Origin: an uncultured Alphaproteobacteria bacterium
GTDB lineage: Bacteria > Pseudomonadota > Alphaproteobacteria > Thalassobaculales > Thalassobaculaceae
Direction of reading: 5' to 3'
Assembly: GCA_937776645.1 (NCBI GenBank)
Contig: CALMRI010000041.1
Location: forward strand, 1 to 56,560
Length of the DNA: 56,560 nucleotides
Positions 1 through 9,928 of the stretch are shown here, piece after piece. The notes beneath the pieces are model-generated. The model ran no database searches, was not told the origin of the DNA, and worked only from the letters and a program-made list of their open reading frames with translations. A program made the position numbers and the translations under genes. The first letter of the stretch is position 1; each line of letters opens with the position of its first letter.

Positions 1-582
1 TGGACAATCCGCTCCATGGTTTCCTCGTCGGGGAAACGGATATAATGGAAAAAGCAGCGCCGCAGGAAAGCGTCCGGAAGCTCTTTTTCATTGTTCGAAG
101 TGATGATAACGATCGGCCGCTGCCTTCGCCTTCACCACTTCCTTGGTCTCGTAGACAAAGAACTCCATGCGATCGAGTTCAAGCAACAGATCGTTTGGAA
201 ATTCGATATCCGCCTTGTCGATCTCGTCGATCAGCAGAACCACCTGCTCGTCGGCCATGAAGGCGTCCCAGAGCTTGCCGCGCCGAATATAATTGCGATG
301 TCATGCACCCGCTCCTCGCCGAGCTGGCTGTCGCGCAGGCGCGAGACCGCGTCATATTCGTAGAGCCCCTGCTGCGCCTTGGTGGTCGACTTGATGTGCC
401 ACTCAATCAACGGTTTGCCCAACGAGGCCGCGATCTCATGGGCTAAGAACCGTCTTGCCGGTGCCCGGCTCACCCTTGACCAAAAGCGGTCGCTCCAACG
501 TGACCGCGGCGTTCACCGCAACCATCAAATCCTCGGTGGCGATATAAGAAGCCGTTCCACCGAATCGTACTTGCTCGCTCAT
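1..582 (-). pseudogene. MoxR-type AAA ATPase, 5' part, frameshifted and cut by the window edge
   Basis: The start is ATG at 582, with AAGGGAG just upstream, and the gene runs off the left edge. Read across three frames it gives a MoxR-family AAA ATPase, a cytoplasmic ATPase that typically acts with a VWA-domain partner to remodel or load cofactors into target proteins. Walker A (GEPGTGKT) lies at 474-451 and Walker B (VVLLIDEIDKAD) at 243-208. [13 protein letters not shown] segment follows near 90-55. The frame changes near 445, 290 and 125; each piece continues the family sequence exactly, so only one or two bases are gained or lost at each point. It is either a young pseudogene or sequencing error. 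The VWA partner, if present, would be outside the window. Confidence 0.8.
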
Positions 583-679
583 CGGAGCTCCCTTGGTTAT
601 CCGATTGCCCCGTTCCGGCACGATACCCATGCCCGGCGGCGGAAAAGGCTCAATCAATCAGGCGTCGACGGTCCCGTTC

Positions 680-3412
680 TCAACTCGCTCCAAGATCCGC
701 CAACGCCGCTTCCACCGCCCACCAACGCCGCTGCCGCTCCGTCGGCATTGGGGCCGCCAGCCTGGGCCATATCCGCCCGACCACCACCGCCCCTTGCCGC
801 CAAGCGCCGGCGACACCGGCACGAACCAGATCAACGGCGCTGATCCGCTCGGCCAAGTCAGCCGTGACCCCGACGACCAGGGACGCCTTGCCGTCATAAC
901 TCGCGGCAATCGCCACAACGCCCGAGCCGATCTCCTGCTTAAGGGCGTCCGCCATGCTCTTCAACTCACGGGCCGGCGCCCCCTCCAGGAAACGGCCGGC
1001 GAACTGGATCCCCGCCACGGTGGTGGTCGTAGCACCATTGGACGCTCCGGCGCCACTGGCCAGCTTGCGGCGCAGCTCCTGAACCTCGCGCTCCAAACGC
1101 CGGCGATCCTCGACCAGGGCCGCGACGCGATCCGGCTAATTGATCCGGCGAGGCCTTCAACGACGCCGACGCCTGATCCAGACAACCCATCGCGCATATC
1201 GAAATAGTCCAGCGCCCCGATGCCGGTCACCGCTTCGATCCTGCGCACCCCCGAGGCGACCGCCCCCTCCGAAAGCACCCGAAAGACAGAGATATCACCG
1301 GTGCGGGAAACATGCGTACCACCGCACAGCTCGACCGAATAAGCCGGCTTACCCTCTGAGCGCCTCACCGCCGCCCATTGAGACAACGCGGACTTCCTCG
1401 CCGTATTTTTCACCGAACAGCGCCATCGCCCCGGCCTCGATCGCCGAGTTCGGGTCCATTAACGTGGTCGTCACCGGCGAATTGCCGCGAATCCGCGCAT
1501 TGACCTCCGCTTCAACCAGTTTGAGGGTGGCGCGGTCCACCGCTTTTGAATGGCTGAAATCAAAGCGCAGCCGCTCCGGCGCAACCTGCGAGCCCTTTTT
1601 GCGTAAACGTGATCGCCAAGGTGCCGGCGCAGAGCCTCATGCAACAGATGCGTTGCCGAATGGTTGGCCCGCAGGCGGGCGCGTCTGCGCCGCATCAACC
1701 TTAAGCGCAACCGCGTCCCCCACCACCAGGCGGCCCTTCACGCAACCGCCCACTATGGACAACCAGGTCGCCGACGCGCTTTTGGGTGTCGGTAATCTCC
1801 ACCACCGCCCCATCGACGGACAGCATCTGGCCGGCATCGCCCATCTGACCGCCGGATTCCCCGTAAAACGGGGTCTGATTGACGATCACTGAAATTTCCG
1901 GTGCGCCGGCACTACGCTCTTCACCGCCGCCTTCACCAGTGACACCAATGGCGTCGGCGGCATCGATCGCGTCGATTTCGGCGCCGTTCGACACCAGGGA
2001 GGCAATCTGCCCCTCGGCGGCCTCCGTAGCGTAGCCGAAAAACTCACTAGCGCCGACCCGCTGGCGCAAATCGAACCAAAGCCCGTCGGTCGCCGCGTCG
2101 CCAGGAGCCCGACCAGGCGGCTCGAGCGGCGGCACGCTGGCGCTCCATGGAAGTATCGAAGCCCAGTTGCTCGACCTTGCGGCCCTGCCCTCGCAGGATG
2201 TCCTGTGTCAGATCCAGAGGAAACCCAAAGGTGTCATACAGCTTGAACGCAACCTCACCAGGCAGATCCGCCCCATCGCCGAGCCCGGCGGTGGCGTCGT
2301 TCCAGCTGCCGAAGGCCGCGATCCAGGGTTTCCTTGAACCGGGTCTCCTCGAGCTTGAGTGTCTCGGCGATCAGACTTTCCGCCCGGTGCAGTTCACTAA
2401 ACGCACCGCCCATCTGGCGCACCAGGGCCGGCACCAGACGCCACATCAACGGATCCGTGCAACCGATGATATGAGCGTGCCGCATCGCCCGGCGCATGAT
2501 CCGACGCAACACATATCCCCGTCCCTCATTCGACGGCAACACCCCATCGGCAATCAAAAAGGACGAGGCCCGAAGATGGTCGGCGATCACCCGGTGCGAA
2601 ATCTTATGCGGACCATCGGCATCCTGGTTCGAAGCGTCGGCCGAAGCCTCGATCAGTGAGCGCATCAAATCAATGTCGTAATTGTCATGGTGGCCTTGCA
2701 TGATCGCCGAGATCCGCTCCAACCCCATGCCGGTGTCGATAGACGGACGCGGCAGACTGATCCGCTGCTCCTTGGTCACCTGCTCATATTGCATGAAGAC
2801 CAGGTTCCAGATCTCGATGAACCGGTCACCATCCTCGTCCGGACTGCCTGGAGGGCCGCCGGGAATATGGCCGCCGTGATCATAGAAAATTTCGGAACAG
2901 GGTCCGCAGGGGCCCGTATCACCCATGGCCCAGAAATTATCCGAGGTGGCGATACGGATGATCCGGTCGTCGCCAAGCCCGGCAATTTTTCGCCAAAGCA
3001 CCGCCGCATCCTCATCCTCGGCATAAACCGTTACAAGCAATCGATCCTTGTCCAGACCATAATCCCGGGTGATCAAGTTCCAGGCATGCTCGATCGCGGT
3101 TTCCTTGAAATAGTCCCCGAAAGAGAAATTGCCGAGCATCTCAAAGAACGTGTGGTGTCGCGCGGTATAGCCAACATTTTCGAGATCATTGTGCTTGCCG
3201 CCGGCGCGCACGCATTTTTGCGAGGTGGCGGCCCGGACGTAGTCGCGCTTCTCCGCCCCGGTGAACACGTTCTTGAATTGCACCATGCCGGCATTGGTGA
3301 AGAGCAGGGTTGGGTCGTTGCGCGGGACGAGCGGGCTTGAAGCGACGACTGCGTGGCCCTGGCCCTCGAAAAAGTCGAGAAATGCCGTTCGAATATCGCT
3401 GACCGTCTGCAT
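680..3412 (-). pseudogene. alaS: Alanyl-tRNA synthetase, multiply frameshifted
   Basis: AlaRS charges tRNA-Ala and edits Ser and Gly mischarging in the cytoplasm. The first 370 codons from ATG 3412 are clean and carry the class II catalytic core ([37 protein letters not shown]). After about 2300 the protein continues in other frames. The editing domain shows its zinc ligands ([12 protein letters not shown] near 1680 and [10 protein letters not shown] near 1320), and the C-terminal GGKGGGGRADMAQAGG segment lies near 820-780. I count about eight frame changes (near 2300, 2105, 1740, 1690, 1605, 1365, 1130 and 820). Total length, about 910 codons, is normal. AlaRS is essential, so either the assembly is wrong here or another copy exists. 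It lies downstream of recA in the same direction, a common alphaproteobacterial order. Confidence 0.9.
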
Positions 3413-3804
3413 CGTCCTGCCACCTCATCTCCGGGCGGACGGCAGACCTCGCGATCCCCGCCGCAGCGGCACGGTTTTTACTGGCTCGACGCCGGCGAGT
3501 CCAGCCGGACCGCGCGCCACACCCCGACCATCGCCAGCTTGGAATTATCGCCGCCGCGCATTCTGCCGCATGGCCCGACGCTTCGGAAGGGCTCATCGGG
3601 AGCAGTACGCCCAGTTTTTTAGAAGACGATTTCAACACGGTTTCACAGGGTTCGCGAGGCTAGCACGGCATCGCCGCCGAGCCGGCGATGCAAGGCCTGG
3701 GCTGGCAAACCTCTGAGCCGACCCGCTGGGCTAACTCATAGGTATTGGAGAACCAAACCGGAAGACGAGGACCGACTGGCTTGGAGTGACCGGGACCGAT
3801 CAAA
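3413..3804. other. Intergenic region between recA and alaS
   Basis: About 390 bases between the recA stop and the alaS start, both read leftward. No reading frame here resembles a known protein. I see no clear terminator with a T-run and no convincing promoter. It presumably holds the alaS leader and promoter, but that is inference from position. Confidence 0.4.
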
Positions 3805-4918
<1,114 letters not shown>

Positions 4919-5064
4919 TCTCCGCCTCCATATCTCACACGCACGGGCCAGTTTCAACGCGGTTACCGTCTCTCGTTGCGAAAACCGCGTTGGGTCCCGG
5001 CTAAGGTCCTGCCGCCACAGCCTGGTTGCCCGCCCCCACGCTCTGTGAAACGTAAAGTACTTGG

Positions 5065-5105
5065 TTTGTTCTCAAATGCAAGATTTATTTTCTTGATTTG
5101 TTCTC
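5065..5105 (-). promoter_or_regulatory. Repeated GAGAACAAA motif upstream of recA
   Basis: The 9-mer TTTGTTCTC occurs at 5065-5073 and again at 5097-5105 (GAGAACAAA twice on the recA strand), 32 bases apart and about 150-190 bases upstream of the recA start. Alphaproteobacterial LexA boxes are GTTC direct repeats with a 7-base spacer. Here the GTTC half-sites lack that spacing, so this is only a possible damage-response or other operator. The rest of 4919-5259 shows no gene. Confidence 0.25.
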
Positions 5106-5259
5106 GTCAACATCAAGGATTTGATGCCCTTAGTTTACTAGGTGTTGGGCAACTCTCAATATATTGGGGAACGGCGCTCCCCAGCACCAAGGACAGTGCT
5201 CGTTTGTTCCCCATAAGGCGGCCGATCAGGGTCGAGTCGATCCGGAGCATCTGGCGGGC

Positions 5260-6256
5260 TTATAGCGCGATTACCTCCTTCACGTTGCCAGCCAAGTGTT
5301 TCAGTCTGAACGGCTTGTGCAGGAAGTGGATTGCTATATCATCTTTGATTTCCTGACAGAGCGCATCCTCGGAATGTCTTAAAATACAGATCATCGGCAC
5401 GTCCGGCATGGTCCAACGAACCTTCACGATCAATGTCCGGGCATAGTGGCATCCGTAATCATTAATCGATTGGATCGGTGCCCTCCTGGCGCATGGTCGG
5501 GTCGCTTACTCCGAATGGACCTCAATTACTTGATAACTTTACCGCGCAGTGCCCGGGCGTTGAACAAATGCCCGAGGCTCTCATCTTCGACCAACCGTAT
5601 CGTGCCGGCTCCGGTAAGGCCCTCCGAGGATAATTGACCCACCTCGGCTAATTCACTCCGTCGTGGGTCGGCAGATGAATCGAAAACTTCGTGCCGACGC
5701 CGATAGCAGTATCGACAAAATAAAAACCTTCAGTTTTCTTGACTGTACAGTATACCGTATACAGCCACAGGCCGGCACCCAAGCTGACATCTCTGGTCCA
5801 GAAGAAGAGCTCGACCACTCGGTCCAAATTTTTGGCAATGTCGGTCCTGGAATCGTCAACCTCCAGCAGCACGAATTTTCTTGCTGGCATAACTTCGTTG
5901 CGTTTGCGACGAGGTTCATTGGCCGCATCATTGTAGGTTCTCACCTGGATCGTATCCTTACCGCCCATCGCGTCACGGGAATTGACAATCAGATTGACCA
6001 CGGCCTGCTCCAATTGGCTCTCGTCAGCCTTGACCGGCTTCAGGCCACACATGGGCGCAATCCGTAGATCAATGCACTCGCCGATCAAGCGGCGTAATAG
6101 ATGGGCCGCCCGGTTGGTATTCTGCTTGAACTGCATGATATCCGCAAAAGGCGGGTCACCGGGTCGATGGCAGACCATAAGCAAGTCAAAAACCCAGTCA
6201 TCACGGTCAGCAGAGCCACACCGGCTGGCGCCTGCTCAAAAACCGAGACTACGTCG
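5260..6256 (-). pseudogene. cckA: Decayed cckA hybrid histidine kinase
   Basis: CckA is the membrane hybrid kinase at the top of the CckA-ChpT-CtrA phosphorelay that controls the alphaproteobacterial cell cycle and motility. Its pieces appear in order. A PAS-like scrap (VFEQAPAGVAL near 6250-6220) is joined directly to LTVMTGF, so the H-box segment is deleted. Then come HRPGDPPFADIMQ, an in-frame jump from NRAA to HLLRRLIGE that omits about 35 residues, and the N box (QLEQAVVNLIVNSRDAMGG). The G1 box normally reads DTGTGIPPE but is DDSRTDIAK here, and the G2 glycines are also lost. A stop precedes the receiver remnant (TIRLVEDES near 5600), which ends in HFLHKPFRLKHLAGNVKEV and a stop at 5260. 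The catalytic residues are gone, so this is true decay rather than a read error. Confidence 0.8.
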
Positions 6257-6437
6257 TTTCCCTCGTCCCGGCTATGCCTGGCACAAAAAACACCTATTGC
6301 TGACTTACGGCGACGTCCCCGATGGAAAGCATACAGGCGGAGAATTCCAGGGTGTCTGGGTCGCGCGTCGTTGCGCTCGACCAACGCCCGGCCCCTCCCC
6401 ACCGGGCAGCCAACAATCTGTTTGATCGATCGTTGGA

Positions 6438-6860
6438 TCAATCTTCGCGATGCGTCCTTTCGAGACGCTCGTGACGTTCCTGGGCTTCCAAGCTCAAGGT
6501 CGCGATCGGCCGCGCAATCAGCCTGCGTAGCCCTATTGGCTCGTCCGTCTCCTCACAATATCCGTAAGTCCCTTCCTCGATCCGTTGCAACGCTTCGTCG
6601 ATCTTGTTGATCAGCTTGCGTTCACGATCCCGAGTCCGGAGTTCGATTTGATGATCCGTCTCCAACGAGGCGCGATCCGCCATATCCGGCTGTTGCAGGT
6701 TTCCTTCGGTCAAATGATGCAAGGTTTCCCCCGCGTCACGAACCAATTCATTCTTCCACTCTAACAACCGTTGGCGAAAGAACTCCAACTGTGTGGAGTT
6801 CATAAAACCCTCGTCGTCCGACGGTTCGTAGTCCGGCGCAGGCGTCGTCCGCATCCCCAT
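6438..6860 (-). CDS. dksA: RNA polymerase-binding transcription factor DksA
   Basis: DksA binds the RNA polymerase secondary channel and, with ppGpp, adjusts transcription of rRNA and biosynthetic genes. The frame is intact. It has the coiled-coil region (TQLEFFRQRLLEWKNEL, then DRASLETDHQIELRTRDRER) and the C-terminal zinc-finger fold around YGYCEETDEPIGL and RPIATLSLEAQERHER. As in many alphaproteobacterial members, only one of the four zinc cysteines is kept. The start is probably the ATG at 6860 or the one at 6854; upstream in-frame codons do not match the family. It sits between the decayed cckA and fliX, an order typical of motile relatives, and is the only gene of this block that is still intact. 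Confidence 0.9.
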   Translation of the reverse strand: MGMRTTPAPDYEPSDDEGFMNSTQLEFFRQRLLEWKNELVRDAGETLHHLTEGNLQQPDMADRASLETDHQIELRTRDRERKLINKIDEALQRIEEGTYGYCEETDEPIGLRRLIARPIATLSLEAQERHERLERTHRED

Positions 6861-7032
6861 CCTCCAAACTGCCACGCCACTGGCGCGCTCAGCTTTACGA
6901 GCCCCCAAAAATCGAGCGGAGTATATGGATCGGATATGACTGCTGCAACACCCAGATTAACGGATTCGATAATCCTATATCAGGACTAAATATATAATAA
7001 TGTTGTGATTTTAATCTTCGCATGCATCCAAC

Positions 7033-7410
7033 TTATCTGAACTCTACCCTGGCGCGAAGTTTAATGTCGTCCAGAACGGCGCTAAGAGCCGGATCAACGA
7101 AGCTTTCTCTGGTCTGCCGTGCGGCCTCGCCAATTCATGAAGTTGCGAGCGTGGGATCGATCCAAGCAGTAAACCCGTTCGAATTTCCTCAAGCCGGTCG
7201 AGCATCAATTCCGCTCGATGACGGGCGCTGTTATTGCGGCCGCCGCCTTGGTCACTAACTTCCTGCAGCGCCAAACAGGAATCGACCGGCGCCGTCGCCG
7301 CTGGTCCGGACGTCGCTTCGGTTTCTAAACTAGCCTGCAACAATCGAGAGAAATCGACGCTTCAAACCTTGTTGGTGGAGCAGCGTGCCATAGAGGTGCA
7401 GGGCGTCGCC
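7033..7410 (-). pseudogene. fliX: fliX flagellar assembly regulator remnant
   Basis: FliX couples flagellar basal-body assembly to class III/IV flagellar gene expression through FlbD in alphaproteobacteria. Readable segments are VDFSRLLQASLETEA near 7360-7320, then PVDSCLALQEV and LMLDRLEEIRTGLLLGSIP near 7200. After a frame change near 7095 comes FVDPALSAVLDDIKLRARVEF, ending at a stop at 7033. A stop lies just before VDFSRLL, and the normal C-terminal RVELAKL is replaced. The gene order fliX-dksA is the usual one, which supports the identification. It is interrupted and cannot make the normal protein. Confidence 0.65.
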
Positions 7411-7468
7411 GTACCGCGGAACAATGCGCAAAACACCTCGTATAAGGTTTGTCCTCATCAAGGAGCCG

Positions 7469-7498
7469 GTTTCGTGCGGCCTGAGGCCGCCGTGAAAC
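7469..7498. repeat. Perfect GC-rich inverted repeat
   Basis: GCGGCC-TGA-GGCCGC at 7476-7490 is flanked by GTTTC and GAAAC at the outer ends, giving a two-part hairpin of about 11 base pairs. It lies between the flagellin and fliX remnants. No T-run follows on either strand, so it is not a standard terminator. It may be a leftover of flagellar-operon regulation. Confidence 0.4.
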
Positions 7499-7686
7499 AC
7501 CGTTTCAAGTCTTGCAATGGGAGGCTTATTACAACGGGACGATGAGCTTCTCACCCGGCCTGACAGTCAATTGAAGAGGCATTGTTTTTAATAACCTGTT
7601 GCCATCGCGCTTTGTCTCGCAGGAGGGGAATACCTGTCAAGAAAACCAACGTGAGGAAACGTTAAACGGCACGCCTTTCCCCATCA

Positions 7687-7704
7687 ACGTGGCACCAGCC
7701 ACGT
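7687..7704 (-). terminator. Hairpin after the flagellin remnant
   Basis: ACGTGGC-ACCA-GCCACGT is a perfect 7-bp stem with a 4-base loop, starting 15 bases beyond the flagellin stop at 7719. Position suggests an old flagellin transcription terminator. The T-run expected after it on the minus strand is missing, so it may no longer work. Confidence 0.4.
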
Positions 7705-7718
7705 GATGTTCAATCACC

Positions 7719-8110
7719 TTATCGGAACAGTCCAAGCAGGGACTGCATCCGCTGATTGGCGATACCCAACGCCTGCACGATAGCTGCTGCACCTGCTGTG
7801 ACGTCAGTTTTGCCGACTCGCGAGCCAGGTCAGAATCAACGATGTTGCCCAAACCTACGTCGGTCGCATCCCGAATACCCTCCAGGAGTATAGTTTGGAG
7901 ACTCAAGGCACGGACCTCGGCACCGAGGTGACCAAGCATTCCATTGACGGCCTACTCGAGGTTGCCCAACTGGCTCGCGATAACGCTCTGTGCGTTAGCC
8001 GCCGTATCCAGCGCAGCAGCCGCGAGACTGCAGATCTGGTCGCCGACGTTGGGTTGAGCCGTCAACCTCTAGAGGCAGCCCGGCCAATCATAGGCGCCCG
8101 GCGCCGCGCT
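7719..8110 (-). pseudogene. Flagellin C-terminal remnant
   Basis: Only the C-terminal D1/D0 part of a flagellin survives. From the right the frame reads ALDTAANAQSVIASQLGNLE, an in-frame TAG near 7950, then LGHLGAEVRALSLQTILLEG, DATDVGLGNIVDSDLARESA and KLTSQQVQQ. A frame change near 7775 leads to QALGIANQRMQSLLGLFR and the stop at 7719. The ending is the alphaproteobacterial flagellin signature. The N-terminal half and variable domain are absent; the neighbouring hydrolase gene ends at 8113. The filament protein cannot be made from this copy. Confidence 0.75.
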
Positions 8111-8112
8111 TC

Positions 8113-9105
8113 TCAATGAACAACGCCGCCACCCGATTGTGCCAAGTTCCCCTCGGCGTCATGAAAGCCGACATGCCCGCCGGACAGCGGCAATAATGGG
8201 CTCAGATAGGGATTGGACGTCCAATCGATGTTCAAATAGCCCCGCGCCGGGATCCACGGATCGTCGAGCGCGTGGATCACCAGGGTCGGCACTCTGATAT
8301 CACCAAGGAATTGGCCGGCCGAGCACCGCCGGTAATAGTCCTGAGCGCCTTGAAAGCCGTTGCGCGGGGCGGCCACCCGGTCGTCGAATTCATAGATCGT
8401 CCGGGCGGTTCGAATGGTCCGCGCCTCGCGCGCGCCAAGCTCCTTGGCGGCGATGGCGTCCTGCTTCATATGGCGCAGCATCCAGGCATGGTAGAAGCGG
8501 TTGCGCGGCTGCAAGAGCCGCTCGGCCGCCGCCGCCAGATCAATCGGGGCGGAGACCGAGATCGCACAACACAGCGGATAGTCCCGGCCTCGTGAGGCGA
8601 GAAACTTCAGCACCATGTTGCCGCCAAGCGAAAACCCGATCAGCACCAGGCCCGCCTGCAGTTCCCCGCGTCCGGTCAACTGATCCAGAACCACCGCCAG
8701 ATCCTCGTCACGACCGGCATGGTAATGTTCGCGGCAATGCGGCTGCGTCGCCGCCGAACCGCGCAGGTTGAGCCGCAGGACCGGGTGTCCGATGCCAAGA
8801 AAATACCCCGCGCTCTCAAGGATATAGGCGCTTTTCTCACACCCGGAGAGACCGTGCACCAAAACCACTAGAGCCCGGCTAGCCGCTGGGTTGGTAGTGC
8901 CCCGACGCGATAGTGCGCCGGTCAAGCGATCCCCGGTACCGTCAGGCATTTCGAAGACCAATCGCTCGGTCTCGACACCGGCAACCGGGGGCCGCGATCC
9001 CGTGAAGGAATTGCGCAGGGTCTGCAGATCGCGGCCGAGCCAGGGAAACCGCGGGCGAAACGGAGGGAATTCCGGTTCAGCCTCCAGCGCCGTGCGCATC
9101 ACCAT
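8113..9105 (-). CDS. YheT-family alpha/beta hydrolase
   Basis: This is a predicted cytoplasmic esterase of the YheT/ABHD1-3 group; the physiological substrate is unknown. The start ATG at 9105 (or 9099) gives a normal length of about 330 residues. Visible features are the family N-terminus (PPFRPRFPWLGRDLQTL), the oxyanion region VVLVHGLSGCEKSAYI, the nucleophile elbow GFSLGGNMVLKF, the acid-loop ALDDPWIP and the histidine in LSGGHVGFHD. The frame is uninterrupted. It ends 2 bases before the flagellin remnant and follows a small reading frame by 10 bases, so it is probably the last gene of a short operon starting at 9820. Confidence 0.85.
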   Translation of the reverse strand: MVMRTALEAEPEFPPFRPRFPWLGRDLQTLRNSFTGSRPPVAGVETERLVFEMPDGTGDRLTGALSRRGTTNPAASRALVVLVHGLSGCEKSAYILESAGYFLGIGHPVLRLNLRGSAATQPHCREHYHAGRDEDLAVVLDQLTGRGELQAGLVLIGFSLGGNMVLKFLASRGRDYPLCCAISVSAPIDLAAAAERLLQPRNRFYHAWMLRHMKQDAIAAKELGAREARTIRTARTIYEFDDRVAAPRNGFQGAQDYYRRCSAGQFLGDIRVPTLVIHALDDPWIPARGYLNIDWTSNPYLSPLLPLSGGHVGFHDAEGNLAQSGGGVVH

Positions 9106-9115
9106 CGCTATCCAT

Positions 9116-9223
9116 TTAGGTTTTCTCGTCCATGTCTCGCCCGGCTTCTTTGGCCGCAGATTCCTCGCCGAAGACATCCCGCTGCAGCCATTCATGCACG
9201 ACGGCGACCTGATCGTCATTCAT
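9116..9223 (-). CDS. Small ORF of 35 residues between two operon genes
   Basis: ATG at 9223 to TAA at 9116 encodes MNDDQVAVVHEWLQRDVF followed by an acidic and alanine-rich tail. It fills exactly the gap between the unknown gene (stop at 9242) and the YheT hydrolase (start 9105), with spacings of 18 and 10 bases, as in a translationally coupled operon. No strong ribosome site precedes it. I do not recognise the product. It could also be a non-translated spacer. Confidence 0.4.
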   Translation of the reverse strand: MNDDQVAVVHEWLQRDVFGEESAAKEAGRDMDEKT

Positions 9224-9241
9224 CAAGGCCGGCGCATGGCT

Positions 9242-9820
9242 CTAGCGCGGTTCGGTCCAGCTTTCGGAAAAAGCCAGGCAACTGGTGCTGAATGGCCGCC
9301 CTTCCCGCTCCCTCGGCCAAGCCTCGCCCTTGGCTTGCACGCCGTTGATAGTCAGCCGCGTGCCAGCCGCCGGGATCAGCACCGTACAAACCCCGACCGG
9401 GCGCTTCGGATTGGTCGTCGGATCAGTATGGACGAGCAGCGGATCGCCGATATCATACCAGGTCATGGAAATCTCTTCGTCGGCGGAGACAATCTCCTCG
9501 GTCCAGAAATCCCGCATGTCACCGGATTGCGAGAACTCGGCATCGATAACCTGAATGGCGGTGTCCGCCGTCGCCGGATTCAAAATGCCCTGGATACTGC
9601 CTTGCAGCCACCGCGCCATGGCAATGTTGTCAGAAAAGATCCGCCATTGGTCCTCGGTCAGCTCGCTTTTGATATAGAGCACATGACCGGGGCCGGCGGG
9701 GCTAAAGATGATCCGCCAAAAGCTGGCGTCGGTGGTCAGCGGATCGCCATCCTTCTCGCTGATTTTGATGAAGGGATTCTCGCCGGTCAGAACGACACGG
9801 TGCGGGTCGACGGTGCTCAT
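9242..9820 (-). CDS. Conserved-looking protein of unknown function
   Basis: The start ATG at 9820 is fixed by GGAGG eight bases upstream and gives 192 residues. There is no signal peptide or membrane segment. The protein is rich in tryptophan and acidic residues (TEDQWRIFSDNIAMARWLQG, DFWTEEIVSADEEISMTWYD) and has an ordered globular look. I do not recognise the family. It is the first gene of a likely three-gene unit with the 35-residue frame and the YheT hydrolase. The korB gene ends about 110 bases upstream on the same strand. Confidence 0.6.
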   Translation of the reverse strand: MSTVDPHRVVLTGENPFIKISEKDGDPLTTDASFWRIIFSPAGPGHVLYIKSELTEDQWRIFSDNIAMARWLQGSIQGILNPATADTAIQVIDAEFSQSGDMRDFWTEEIVSADEEISMTWYDIGDPLLVHTDPTTNPKRPVGVCTVLIPAAGTRLTINGVQAKGEAWPREREGRPFSTSCLAFSESWTEPR

Positions 9821-9928
9821 GATCAAGCCTCCGGGCGCGGATCAAAGTGAAGGCCGACAGACTAACGCGATCCGACACGGTTGGCGACGACTGGAATGAG
9901 GGGTGCCGTTAAAACGCGATTTGGTAAA

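Noticed and set aside
8891..9850. A 319-codon open frame on the plus strand
   Set aside because: It is a shadow spanning the YheT gene start and the unknown gene at 9242-9820, both of which have sound starts and ribosome sites on the minus strand.
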